From Pseudo-nitzschia pungens (taxonomy: Eukaryota; Bacillariophyta; Bacillariophyceae; Bacillariales; Bacillariaceae), in assembly GCA_037355855.1 (NCBI GenBank), contig CM074759.1, positions 3,968,001 through 4,032,000 of the forward strand: DNA of 64,000 nt, given 5' to 3'. The position numbers and the translations under genes are program-made. Positions within the stretch are counted from its first letter, which is position 1, and every line of letters begins with the position of its first letter. Positions 33,685 through 44,582 of this stretch are shown in pieces. The notes beneath the pieces are model-generated. The model ran no database searches and was not told where the DNA came from. It saw only the letters and a program-made list of their open reading frames with translations.

Positions 33685-34639
33685 CTAGTACATTGAGAAA
33701 TTCGATCCTCCACTCTTTCCTTTAGGTTCGGTCAGTTTGTCTTTGTTCTTGTCAACGAAATCCATTAATGCAATGAGCGAAATAATTGTTTGGCTCAAAA
33801 TCCCGCGAGCCTTGGAGTAGTACAGAGAGTCAACTGCAACGACGGATGCGACTCTAGATTCATATGCAGCACCGGTGGAAGCATTGCTTTTCTCTTCTGT
33901 TTGTTCGATTTGTTTTTCTTCCTTTTTTCCATCGGTGGTTGTAGCTGCTTTGGTGATGCTGGTCTGCGCTGATGGAAGGAGCTTTTCCAAAGCGCTCGCA
34001 CGTTTCGCTTCATATTCGAGTAAGTCCTCAATCGATTTGTTCGCTTTTTCCTTCATTTCGGACAACTTCTTTACAAGATCGAGCTGCACTCTGCGCGCCG
34101 ATACATTCGTTTAGTTTCAGTGTGTCACATTACGGAAATTTCATTTAAGTGAAAACATCAAAGTGAGCAATGGTATCGTTTGCATTTGGCACGACAAGAT
34201 TACGTCTAAAAGGCACCTACCCTACACCAAAGTTGCCCCCGTCTTCGATTTTTGGGATATGTAGTGTGATAAATAAGTCCACCTTGTCCAGTAAGATGTT
34301 GTGCTCCGAGACCTGGTCTATTGTGGTTTTCACCACTCGAGCAACAGTTTCATTGGTTGCGACGGTTGCGGATCCAACGAAAGAACTCGACGCATCCGAT
34401 AACTTAGCGAATGGGAAAAGTTCAGAGTAAAGTTTCTGCATTGCTTCTGCACTTGAAACACTAGAGTCTACGAGCTCCATTACTTGTGTTTTGGTGTCGT
34501 TTTTAAATTTCTGCAAAGTATCGACAAGGAAACGGAAAACACAGAGCAACACAATTAGACTGTAAGATATTTTGTCAACGTCCAACTCTTATACTCAGCC
34601 GAACCTATGTATCTGAAACTTTACCTTGAAGAGAGACAT
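33685..34639 (-). CDS. Proteasome activator PA28 (REG/11S) subunit
   Basis: Forms the ring-shaped 11S cap that opens the 20S proteasome gate. Exons are 34639-34625 (MSLFK), 34510-34221 and 34090-33685, with GT-AG introns of 114 and 130 bp and matching phases, giving 236 residues, close to the family's usual 230-260. Diagnostic segments are LYSELFPFAKL near the N-terminus, the segment LFITLHIPKIEDGGNFGVGV corresponding to the PA28 IPxIEDGNNFGV motif, and a charged helix bundle (VKKLSEMKEKANKSIEDLL). The last helix is followed by a flexible tail ending in Tyr (SGGSNFSMY). In PA28 proteins the extreme C-terminus docks into the 20S alpha-ring pockets. The very short first exon fixes the start. 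Confidence 0.82.
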
Positions 34640-35076
34640 TGCGGACTGTTTCGTTGTTGCTTGAAAGCTAATTGCTGTGACGGTCGAGGGTGCTGGTTGG
34701 ATGAAAAACAACTGCAAACCTTGGTTTTTTTAATGTGAGAATTGAGATCATCAACAAACCAGAAAAACCGAATCGAATCCTTACAGTTCCCATTAGATCG
34801 AACCGTGAATACAATAAGCACATCATGTTGTACGAGGCACCAACTTGAGATGCTACCGGTAACCTTATCTAATGCAAACTGAATTATTTTTTTATTAAAA
34901 AAAAAAACAGTGAGACATTACAGTACTCGTAAACCTTAACCTTATGTTTTGGTGGAAAGAACATTTCCGAATCATGACGAAGAATACCGGTAGTTTCAGG
35001 AGCGGTCGGAATAGAAAAACGCGCGCAACGCGCGAAAGGGTTAAGTTTTTTTCAAAATGATACATATGAACTTACC
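34640..35076. other. Intergenic, no gene recognised
   Basis: Upstream flank of the PA28 gene and downstream side of the transposase-like ORF, with A-runs near 34891-34908 and a CGCGCGCAACGCGCG palindrome-like stretch near 35021-35034. Confidence 0.45.
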
Positions 35077-35101
35077 GTATCGTTTAGTGATGGCGCCCGG
35101 A
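35077..35101 (+). repeat. 25-bp inverted repeat, left copy
   Basis: Begins GTATCGTTTAGTGATGG. It is exactly the reverse complement of 36569-36593. On the minus strand this copy encodes RAPSLNDT, the last codons before the splice donor of the transposase-like ORF. Confidence 0.9.
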
Positions 35102-36173
35102 AAAATATCCAAAAATCAACGGTCTTATTGTACATACAATCATTCTCGTCCCATCTATTCCTGATATCCTGGCTGCTTCCTCCACCACAAGCACCATGCA
35201 TAAACAAACATCCATCAAATTTAACCAACTCATCATGCGAAATAGGGTGAATGAGATGTCCGTATCCATCGTTTTTTCTGTTCGCATAAATGTTACTGAA
35301 CCCAGTAACAAGTGGATAGTAAGACAATCGAGAGTCCCCTTCTACTCCGGATCGATCCGGGTAGTGTAATGGAAGAATAAGCTGATAGAAGAACAATGCG
35401 TCATCATCCTGTATTCTTTCAACAGTCAATCCATGTTTTATCAACTTGTCTTTGTCTAAACATCCTTTCCTACTCGTCGGAAATAGATTTTTTTCAGTTC
35501 CTGATCTGTATTTATCTATCCCTTTCTGTGCTTTCCATCCATTGTAATGGAAAGTCCATCCACTATCTCGATGATACCTGACAGGGCCAGCATCGACACC
35601 ATCTGGTACTCGTTCGTCTCTGAATGGGATACATCCACTCGGCATAGAATGATACAGATATTTGCCACCTTTAAACTTAGGTTCGAAGTAGTATCTACTC
35701 CAAGAACCAGGATTATCTATCGATCGAAATGGAGGCTCGCCTGTTTTCGTGTCCGGGGGTTTGAAATTATATGGTACTCTTGGATAATCGACGTTTTGTA
35801 TAACTGGGATTCCATCCGTACATTTATATACCTCGTAATCAAAGATTGAATCAGAATCTGTTACACCAAAGTATTCTTTTTCTGATTTAACATTGGATAG
35901 TACATCAAATTGTTTTGCTTGTTCACCCTCTACATCACTTTCGCCACCATCCCGACCGACGTTATCTTCGTCGTCGTGTTCACTGAAATGTTTGTTTTGG
36001 GCAGCTATGATTCCTTCCGGTGAAAAAGGGGGCTTGTTGATATCAGTGGTTATTACAGTGTTACCATCGTTGGTATCTTGACTGTTAGTCAAGGTACTGA
36101 CATCCGAGTGCATGTTCCGAGAAAGTCTTATGACGGGCATTGGGGAAGAAGTCTCGTCGTCGTCGGTATTCAT
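35077..36173 (-). pseudogene. Transposase-like N-terminal region (diatom piggyBac-type repeat family)
   Basis: From Met at 36173 the ORF has an acidic Ser/Asp-rich start. A conserved-looking region follows, with GWTFHYNGWKAQKG, ALFFYQLILPLHYPDRSG, LSYYPLVTGFSNIYA and YGHLIHPISHDELVKFDGCL. I associate this pattern with the N-terminal half of large piggyBac-like transposases in diatoms, but that is recall, not a search. The frame meets a consensus splice donor (GTAAGT) at 35076, and the nominal stop at 35052 may lie in an intron. The catalytic half was not found, so the gene is truncated or continues in unrecognised exons. Confidence 0.45.
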
Positions 36174-36568
36174 GATTGTCGTGTCGATATCGATTCTTTC
36201 AGGTTGATTGTTGTGTTACAAAGAAAAGAAAAATCAAACGCTACTACTGAGTAAATCGACAAACTCAACAAACAGTCTTACTATCCTCTTGACAAGATTT
36301 CTGATGATCCAATAGTAATACAATTGTCATCGGACCAGTTGTTCCTGACACCACCTTGTGTGCTTTTCTGTATGTGTTCGGTACATTTTAGATTGTGGAA
36401 ACACAAGAAAAGAAGCCAATTTCCGATGTCGGTTAGATTGTTTTTGGCGCACCATAATTGATTTCCGGAAATCGAGTAAAATAAGACTACTTGGATTAAT
36501 ATTTTATTGAAATTTGACTAATTAGACTGTTAAAAAAAATATGGGAAAATCAACTGTGGCACAGTAGG

Positions 36569-36593
36569 TCCGGGCGCCATCACTAAACGATAC
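36569..36593 (-). repeat. 25-bp inverted repeat, right copy
   Basis: Perfect inverted match to 35077-35101, in non-coding sequence about 400 bp upstream of the ORF start. It could be a terminal repeat of a short element or an inverted duplication. Confidence 0.9.
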
Positions 36594-37484
36594 ATCCTTA
36601 CGTTCATGAAAAAAATCTCGGATCCGGGAAACTAAAAATATTTTTTTCGTAATTAATTAAGATCTTACTTCCTCCGGTCCAAAATAACTGATCACCTAGC
36701 ACATACAACATTGACTATCGATCAATTTTCAACCAATTCAAATCGTTCTTTTTGGGTTAAACTCTCCTCAACTACGTCCTTATGCCTAGTTAGACACTAG
36801 TCAGATCAGTGGTATTGGTCCACCTTTCATTGCACCGGTTGAAAGCCTTCCACCTGGCATTTGAACCTCTAAGAAGGTTCTTTGGAAAGCTGAGACACTA
36901 AATTTTTGTCTAGCAATAGGTGATAGAAACAAGAAGAGAATTCTTGTACCTTCACTACTGTTCCAAAGAGGCCCATTTTATAGCCCGGGTGGTGTTTCCC
37001 ATTTGCATTGTTTCGGTCTACAGGGGATCCAACTTTTGGTGTGTTCTTACACAGTGAAAAAACATCGTGTAAAAACACGTGCTTTTTCTCTTTAAAGTTC
37101 TTGTGCACCTCTTTTGCATCGACTCCATTCATTCTTTGTTGCTGTTGCACCTCTGTCTATCTCCGTTGACTGTTGTTTTTGTCGACCACTCTCAATTGTC
37201 GTTCGTGACAAGAAGCACTGTGGCCTGTGAGTAGAAAGTGTACTGGAACCAGACACCGGCATGGTTCTTATCACAAGCGTCAACATGTAAAGATCCCAAT
37301 TGACGATCGATCCACCGTCTTCAACTGTTTCCTTTGCTGCTTGTCCTGACTCACTTCTTGTGTCCGGACCTCTCTCTGTTGGCAGCAATGACAGGGAGGA
37401 TACAAGAAGACAGGTAGATTGAGTACTGGAATGGCATTTCCTGTAATACTCTACACAGCAATCAACTTGGAAAGGTGATCAATC

Positions 37485-37870
37485 GATCGATCGATCGATC
37501 GATCGATCAGCAACAAAAAAGTGGCGCGTTCGATCCAACTCCTTTCCATCGACGCTAGGTCCCACCACCTGTACAACTTGGTATAGCTGTACACACCCCA
37601 AGCTTGGAAAAATATGGCGCGGACTAGCAGGCGCTAGCAGGCAAGGCAACAAGCAACAACAACAGCAACAACAAGATCGGTCGATCAATCAGCAATAAAA
37701 AAGCGGCACGTTCGATCCACCTCCTTTCCAGCATTGACGCTAGGTCCCACCTGTACAACTTGGTATTGCTGTACACACCCCAAGCTTGGGAAAACATGGC
37801 GCGGACTAGCAGGCTCCAGTAGGCAAGGCAACAACAGCAACAAAAGCAACAAAAGCAGGAGAACAAAAGC
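37485..37870. repeat. 182-bp tandem duplication inside the mariner element
   Basis: Two copies of a block containing GTTCGATCCA, CTAGGTCCCACC, GTACACACCCCAAGCTTGG, GGCGCGGACTAGCAGGC and GCAAGGCAACA, preceded by an ATCG run (37482-37508). It lies in the transposase 5' region. Short Cys/Leu-rich ORFs across it are artefacts. Confidence 0.85.
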
Positions 37871-37929
37871 AGGAGAACAACAATCAAATGTCCAGACGAC
37901 AATCAACCATTTGATCACACTTTTGAATA

Positions 37930-38425
37930 TTGCATTCTTCAAAGACAGGATCCCACTACACTACTACTATGAGATTTACCACAGGATTAGAAGCCCTCCT
38001 GCTTGCATTCCAGCGCACATCCCTTGAGGAGAGTGAAACATCAGATCTGTCCAATCTAGACACATCTAATACCAAGATGGACACATCCCTTGATACAAGT
38101 GGTTCTGATGAGAGTACTATCAACGTTGCGTCTTCCAGAGACACTTCTTCCGGTGGTACAAATGGTCGATTGGATGGATCCAGTGGTACTCCAGGCATAG
38201 GGGAGGGCAACGAGGAGGAGGATAGCTCGCGAAGAACAACCAACAGGAACCTAACCAACAGCAAGCGACTTGCCGTGCTACTGATCCTTGTCCAGAATCA
38301 AACCTCGCCGGGTAACCTGAACAGGAAGGCTACCAGGCTTGCTGCTGATGCCTACAACATGTCCCTTCCCACTTGCAGAAGGATCTGGAAGCAGTACAAG
38401 GAGACCGTATCTGAACAGAACCCCC
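37930..38425 (+). pseudogene. Mariner-like transposase, N-terminal HTH half
   Basis: Acidic Ser/Thr-rich lead-in, then a helix-turn-helix region (NSKRLAVLLILVQNQ, RKATRLAADAYNMSLP, TCRRIWKQYKETVSEQ) that fits the DNA-binding N-terminus of plant/oomycete-type mariner transposases. The similarity ends around 38425 where antisense piggyBac coding begins. The nominal stop at 38556 lies within that foreign sequence. About 100 residues joining this half to the catalytic half are missing. Confidence 0.6.
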
Positions 38426-40283
38426 CAAAACATAACAGACCACCACCACTTTCTGTTCCGTACCCAGCTGTCCAATCTGCAGACACCTCGGAGCTGATCA
38501 GCAATATCGACGTCGCCCATACCATTAAGACGGAGGAATTTCAGCTTTTCTTTTGAATCGGTATCCACGTTGTAAACGGTCTTCTGCTTCTCCACCCATT
38601 CAATCTTACTAGTCACCATACTCAAGTAGTGTACTGACTTGGTGTCGTAGACACTAGAAGCAATAAGAAAGGAACAGGCGGGATCCCCTTCAAGGACAGC
38701 AGCCTTGACAGTACCGTGGGCAGCTCGCTCTTCGCGGATATTCTTGAGCTCTTGTTGAAAGACACAATCAGGGATGCCACGATTTGCCTTGCGGGCAACT
38801 CCATGACAAAGGACTTGCTTTGAATGCAGAAACGCCGCCTTGCAGAATAGTACTGAGTTGTACAGGTTGTTCATTCCCACATGGTGGTGCTCGTCTTTCA
38901 AGGAATCAAATAGGGCCATCGTACGGGCATGCAGCAGAGAGAGCTTCCAGTTCAAGTACTTTTTATGTGCGGGATCATTCCTCATGTAGACTTGGTAGCA
39001 GTATCCATCATCGCAAAGGGCATCAGCTTGAAATCCGTCACCTTCCTTCTTGTACATGATCCGTCGCTTGTCTTGGTGGACACCTTTGAACCTCATGGTC
39101 ATTTCATCCACCGCAATTTGACGAGCCAGCATCCATGCCTGGGGGGAACGCCAATTAATCCACTGGATTAAAGGCCGTATCTTCCAATTTGGGAATACGG
39201 TACAAGAAGGAACTTCCTTACAATGATCTTGGCAAGAAAGAAACGGCTTGAAGTGTTTGTGACGGCGCTGTGAATTGCTTGAACTCTTAGACAAGCCGTT
39301 GTAGCTGAAGTCGCTGCCTGCGAGTCTGTCATTCCTTGTGGACCAAAGCTTGTATTCAACACGAGCTGTAGGAGCAAGTCCATGCAGTACATAAAGTCCA
39401 AAGAACCGCTGCAGCTCCGTCAATTCAAATGGCTTGAAGTCCTGGTACACCTGCTCTCCAGCTCCTGCAAGTGACGCCTTGAGGTTTGTCCACTGCCGCA
39501 TTTTCTCAAAGCTGAAGTGATTACTGTCCTTTGCACCATCGTCATTTAGCAGAAGGAATACATCAGCATAGTCCCATGGTAGTGACTCAGTAGATAGACT
39601 GTACTTGTCCTTGAATCCTAGATCAACACAGCCTTCCTCCCTGGGAGCACTGTTAGTGAGTGGCTTGCCATCAGCGCCCCTCCGCATCATTTTGCCACGT
39701 CGATCAAACTTGTAGGTTGTACAAACTCCCTTGAAGACAGGAATATCAAAGATCTCCGTGTAGTTGTATTTCTTGGGGGGAAGAGCAAGCCTTGCATCAA
39801 CTTCTGGCACAGTTGGAGCCCTTGCAATTCTAAAGGATGGATTTGCTGGTTCAGTGACTGCCGTGGCGTCTGGGTGGAGGACTCGCCAGTACACAGTATC
39901 AGGGAACAGACGCAGCATCGAGTTATTCTTCTTTGCTGTCGGGGGGCGTCCACTGTAGTCTTCTCCTGCTTCCTTGTGTTGATCTCCCTCAGCAATTATT
40001 GCATCAAAAAAAGGGGCCTTTTGCGCCGTTGCTGTCATAGCCATCTTGGAATTTTTTAGCTCTCTTCACAAGCCTGCTGAGGTCCTGGAGCCTTGGGCTA
40101 TTAACAGGACGGCTTTTGGTGGTGTCTATGATCTTTTCAGCAGCATTAGAGCCTGCTGGAGAGCAATCCTCCATGTTTACGGTCGTTTCTGTCATGATGG
40201 AACGATACCAAATTACAAAATCAGTTCGAATCTCCTCAGTTTTTGGAGGAATCGAGCCGCAAATGGCTTGAATTGTAGCGCTG
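38425..40283 (-). pseudogene. PiggyBac-like (DDE_Tnp_1_7) transposase fragment
   Basis: The main frame (Met 40044) contains FFGLYVLHGLAPTARVEYKL, the first acidic motif (AVDEMTMRFKG), a second motif reading HHVGMNNLYNSV where the family usually has Asp in MDNLYNS, and the third (GMGDVDIADQLR) followed by RNRKWWWSVMFWG. Its N-terminal extension lies in another frame at 40283-40010 (IQAICGSIPPKTEEI, KKFQDGYDSNG). The two join across an A7 run near 40008, suggesting a one-base slip. Neither end has terminal repeats or TTAA, and both ends pass directly into mariner coding sequence. Confidence 0.75.
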
Positions 40284-40298
40284 GAGTAGAGAGAGAGA

Positions 40299-41063
40299 AT
40301 GGCGGTGAAACCACTTCTGACGGACGCAAACAAGCTTGAGAGAGTCCAATTTGCCCTCTCGCACATTGACAAAGCTGGGAACTTTGACCCCTTCTACAAT
40401 ACGGTCCACATAGACGAAAAATGGTTCATGTTGAAGAGAATGATGCAGGGGACGTACCTGCTACCTGATGAGGCGGATCCTGTGTCAAAATGTAAGTCAA
40501 AATGGTTTCAAACGAAGGTTATGTTCCTTTGTGCTGCGGCTTGTCCAAGGTACAACCATAACACCAACGCGTGGTTTGATGGGAAGATTGGAATCTGGGC
40601 TTTCGTCTGCAAACAGCCTGCTCAGCAGAGCTCTATCAACCATCCTTGTGGTACCATGGTCACGAAGAACAAGAATGTTGACTCTGCGGAGTATAAGAGG
40701 ATGATGCTGGAAAAAGTGCTTCCAGCAATCTACGACAAATGGCCTAACCGCAACGAGCCTATTATCCTCCAAGAAGACAACACCAAGCCCAACCATGCAA
40801 GTATTAGGGCTGCCGTCCGTGAGAAAGCTCTGGCTGATGGTTGGAACATCTCTGTAAAGCCCCAGCCGCCCAATAGTCCTGATTTCAACGTGCTTGACAT
40901 GGGGTTCTTCAACTTTATCCAGAATTTGCAGTACAAGAAGCGTACCCCTCGTGATATTGACAGTCTTATCACTGCGGTTGAAACTGCATTCCGGAATGCT
41001 GACTGTCATACCATGAACGATGTTTTCTTGTCCTTGCCGTGTTGCTATAGTGGCAAAAATTAG
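40299..41063 (+). pseudogene. Mariner-like transposase, catalytic half (DD39D)
   Basis: Starts at VKPLLTDANKLERVQFALSH, a usual segment before the catalytic core. Catalytic residues are Asp in VHIDEKWF, Asp in IILQEDNTKPNHAS and Asp in NSPDFNVLDMGFF. Exactly 39 residues separate the last two, the DD39D spacing of plant-type mariner elements. A stop lies upstream in frame at 40287, and the N-terminal half is displaced to 37930-38425. The C-terminal half itself is intact. Confidence 0.8.
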
Positions 41064-41170
41064 CCATCGCGTATGCATTCCTTTTAATTTATTTTAAAGT
41101 TTTCATTTTCATGGTACATTTTCTACTTAGATCTATGGTAAACGATCAGCTATTTAGGACCGCACACATA

Positions 41171-41600
41171 TTGGTCATAGGTAATTACGTATGTAATAAA
41201 ATTGCTTGCATACGTAATTAATTGATTAATTACGCAAAATATTACACACAATTGCAGTTAATTAAGTACAATTGCAGTTAACTACACACAATTGCACAAT
41301 TAAGCTCTTAAGTGGCATATATAATAATTAAACAAGCCAACTAATAACATAATAAATTCACTTAAGCCTATTGATATAGCACTGAGGCGCTGTCAGTGCC
41401 ACTTCAAACAGCGCCTTTACTGGTAAGATTTAAGTAGGACTTGGCTGTCAGCGTCATTACTGTTGTACTGTAGAAAAGCCCCTTTTAGTGACGTTGAGTA
41501 CAAATAAGTGGCACTCAGCGGCACTTTAAAAGGCGCGTATATACGTCCTTGTCATCAAATTGAAGCAATTTGGAGGCTTTAATTAGCGGCTTAAGTACTT
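41171..41600. other. Non-coding; hairpin at 41386-41415
   Basis: AT-rich, with repeated TACGTAATTA and AATTGCAGTTAA motifs, then GGCGCTGT (41386-41393) pairing with ACAGCGCC (41408-41415). A related GGCACTCAGCGGCAC stretch lies near 41512. No gene is seen. Element F should have its 5' LTR here but none of its LTR sequence is present. Confidence 0.5.
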
Positions 41601-41724
41601 TATTGGTAGACTTCAGTACTGAACTCTCAACAAACAAGAAAACACCAGCAGCCTCAACAACAGAGGCAACTTGTATCCCTAACAAGAGCAATTCAACAAC
41701 CTGATCCTCCCTCAACTAAACAAA

Positions 41725-42743
41725 ATGACCAGCATCTACAGAGACCCACCAATAGCCTACAAAACCTCTTTCGACAGCTCTAAACCCAAGCTTGTAACGC
41801 TTTCAATCTATGACGCCGATGACCATTCGGACAGCGTAAAGGTCCCTCTTTTCACTGACAAAGGCGGTCTAGAAGAAATTCTACATACAGAGAAAGCCTT
41901 TCAGAACGCGGCTGAAGATATAGGAGTATGGGACAATGCTCTCCTGTGCTACTTCAGGCGCTGTCTCTGTGTGGACTCACAAACTAAATGGAGGACTCTA
42001 ACACGTGCCACACAAGGGAACGGCCAAAGAATTTATCCCCTGACCAGGGATGGATGTGAAGCAGCCTTCCAAGCTTTCATTAAACTATACTGCAACACTG
42101 AAGACGCACGCCATCTCATGCATGTCTATCTACAAAGCGCAGCATGCAAAAAGAAAATAGAGTCCACATGCAAAGACCATACAGATCAACTTATGACTCT
42201 CATGAAATATACGACCAAATTACATGGCTTTGCAACACAGTCAGATGACCTTCAACGCCTAACTATCCTACTCCACAGTTATCCCAACAGTTGGATTGAA
42301 GACTACGTTTGCATACACCTACGCGTTACAAGAGATACCACACCTTAGTTCATTGTGGATCACATGAGCAGCCTAGACCGGCTCAGCAAAAAGAACAGGA
42401 ACAACGGGAGACGTCCTAACAGTTCTAATATTTTGAACAACAACAACAGCAAGAAATGCTCTGGCAACCACAAAGGAAACCACAACAAGAACAAAAAGAA
42501 ATCAAACACTTAAAGAATTCCAGGACACAATCACAATTGGTCTGAGTGCCCCAACAACAAGTTTTCCAAGAACTACAACAAGGGCTCCAGAAACTCAAAT
42601 AACCGGTCCCTACCACACCAACCAATGAATCCTTTCAAGCCTGCATCCGAGCAGCAATGGATACAGCAATGGAGAACTTCCAATCTGAACATGGAGGTTG
42701 CACTGAAAGAAGTATCAGTGGAGACCTTGTATGGCTCCCATGA
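41725..42743 (+). pseudogene. Element F Gag, decayed
   Basis: Starts MTSIYRDPPIAYKTSFDSSK and follows element C Gag closely (DKGGLEEILHTEKAF, ILLHSYPNSWIEDYVCI). TAG at 42346-42348 replaces the CAG of TQFIVDHM. A TAA replaces the first Cys codon of the knuckle (RIPGHNHNWSEC remains), and a frame change follows. The end keeps DLVWLP then TGA (42741-42743) in frame with the following pol start. Confidence 0.85.
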
Positions 42744-44231
42744 ATGCAAAACCATTCAAACAACAAGATGCCCAAGGGTCCACCAAAACCAGCAATCACC
42801 TTGCCTCCAGCGCCACAGGCCCTGGATGCCAGCACAGCACTGCTGTCTGGGATGACACATGGAGGAGATCTCCCAGATAAAGAGGGGAAGGAACCTACAG
42901 GATGGAGTATTCCTGTTGAGCGTTCAACAAAGACTGCAAACACAGCAACAATAAAAACAGTTCGATTCTCAGCAAAGAGCAATACAAACACGGATCCGAA
43001 TCAAATACCAAATCAATCCAAGGGTACAGATGCATGATCGATTTCAATCGAACATCAGACAGCAGCAACAAATGGACCACCTTTGTCTCTAGCAAGGAAT
43101 TGGTCCACCGGTACAGCAAAAAATATCTATTGCAATCCCGGAAACTCCAAAGACTACACCAAAGGAGGTGCGCTGGAGCAAAATTATTTAAAGCTGCTGT
43201 ATGAAGATATTTCACCTCAATATTATGCTACTTACTGTCAGGGTATGGTCATTGTGTACGATTTGTACTATAACCAGATACCCAGCCCCTGCAGTTAGTT
43301 CACAAGCGAGCGATTTAGCGAGCGCATCGATCAAGTACAGTACTACAGTGTACAGCGCGTACACTATGTACTGGTGCTACAGGGTGTCAGTAAAAGGTAT
43401 GCTCAGTACGTTCAATCAAGTACTGGACCTACGTACCCTGACCCTTTACCGACATACGAATCAGCGATACACTATTTGGAGCTCCATCCGAAAGCTCTCA
43501 CTCTTTGGAATACTCTCAGTTTAAACCTCTAAAAGAACACATCATGCCTGGCAACGATACTTGACATCTCTAACGTCCCTCTAGAGTGGGAGCTAGTGTG
43601 CTCATGGTATATGCAACAGTGTTTGAACAGTATCCTCTGTAGTCTCACTATTTGGCAGCACTCCGTGCTGTACTGTTGTTGCTGCTCTCCCTGTTGTTGC
43701 TGCTCTCCCTGTTTTGCTGACGAGCAAAATCTTTACAGCTGTCGACTGCTGGAAATACAGGGAATCTAGCAGGACTGCATCCCTGAATAAGAGCAACGTG
43801 GCTCCTATTCTTTTAACCAATGTACAGTACATACAAGGCATTCCCCTCAAAGCAAGACCACTACTAGCACTACTAGATAGTGGATCCTCCGGAACTCTAA
43901 TCAACAAAAGAGCTCTACCATTTGGCACCATACCGACTCGAAGCAAGCATCAAGTTCTAACTACCACAGCAAACCAAAGCTTTGATACTACAGAGTATGT
44001 TATCATGAAGAACATCAAGCTACAGGAGTTTGGCAACTATACCATCAAATGACAAGAGGCAAGGCTCTTCCATTCACCCAACTGCAAATATGATCTGATA
44101 CTAGGCAGAGACTTCCTCCACCTAGCAAAGATCAATCTCCTATTTGACAAGGAAGCAGTACAGTGGATGGATCGAACAATCCCTATGAAGGATACCTCCT
44201 TATACCACGAGTCAAACTACACCATGCTCAT
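42744..44231 (+). pseudogene. Element F pol, N-terminal region and protease
   Basis: Pol leader KMPKGPPKPAITLPPAPQAL, ATIKTVRFSAKSN and LARNWSTGTAKN, ending LEQNYLKLL. It is then broken by about 540 bp of unrelated sequence and resumes at KSNVAPILLTNVQYIQGIP with retropepsin DSGSSGTLI and, after TGA at 44050-44052, YDLILGRDFLHLAKINLLF. It stops abruptly at SNYTMLI (44231), where the truncated element D begins. Confidence 0.82.
43198..43735 (+). other. Unidentified insert in element F pol
   Basis: About 540 bp absent from elements C and E at the corresponding place. Flanking similarity TTTAAAGCTG and TTTACAGCTG suggests a short duplication. It contains AGTACAGTACTACAGTGTAC-type palindromic stretches (43338-43375) and two copies of GTTGTTGCTGCTCTCCCT near 43675-43711. 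No protein domain is seen. Confidence 0.5.
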
Positions 44232-44582
44232 ACCTGTGGACCAATTTCTTGCCAGGGACAAGGTTGGTCTATTTATTGCTGCTGTCCTATCTTTCGCGTC
44301 TGTACCCTTGGATCGGTTCGTTATTCGATTCGGATCCATGTTCGTATTGCTCTTTGCTGAGAATCGAACTGTTTTTATTGTTGCATTTGCAGTCTTTGCT
44401 GAGCGCTCAACAGGACTCCATCCTGTAGGTTCCTTCCCCTCTTTCTCTGGGAGATCTCCTCCTTGCGTCATCCCAGTCAGCTGTGCTGTACTGGCATCCA
44501 GGGCCTGTGGCGCTGGAGGCAAGGTGATTGCTGGTTTTGGTGAAGCCAGAGGCTTCTTGTTAGGCTTGTAGCCTGTGGAGAC
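44232..44582 (-). pseudogene. Element D pol N-terminal remnant
   Basis: In frame with gag after its UGA. It reads YKPNKKPLASPKPAITLPPA, TGMTQGGDLPEKEGKEPTGW, TVRFSAKSNTNMD and NRPTLSLARNWSTG, then stops at the truncation. Confidence 0.75.

Larger units (their letters stand above)
36668..41168 (+). mobile_element. Mariner-like DNA transposon with Stowaway-type termini, carrying a piggyBac-like insert
   Basis: The left end is TA followed by CTTCCTCCGGTCCAAAATAA, the Stowaway/plant-mariner type of terminus. The right end (about 41139-41168, then TA) is a degenerate inverted match: GATCAGCTATTTAGGACCG mirrors CGGTCCAAAATAACTGATC. Between them lie both halves of a DD39D mariner transposase on the plus strand, separated by a minus-strand piggyBac-like transposase fragment. 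The outermost bases of the right end have diverged, so the element is probably immobile. Confidence 0.68.

Noticed and set aside
36869..37388. Short minus-strand ORFs in the mariner 5' region
   Set aside because: No recognisable domain; the right frame-to-frame continuity is missing and the first overlaps a dispersed repeat.
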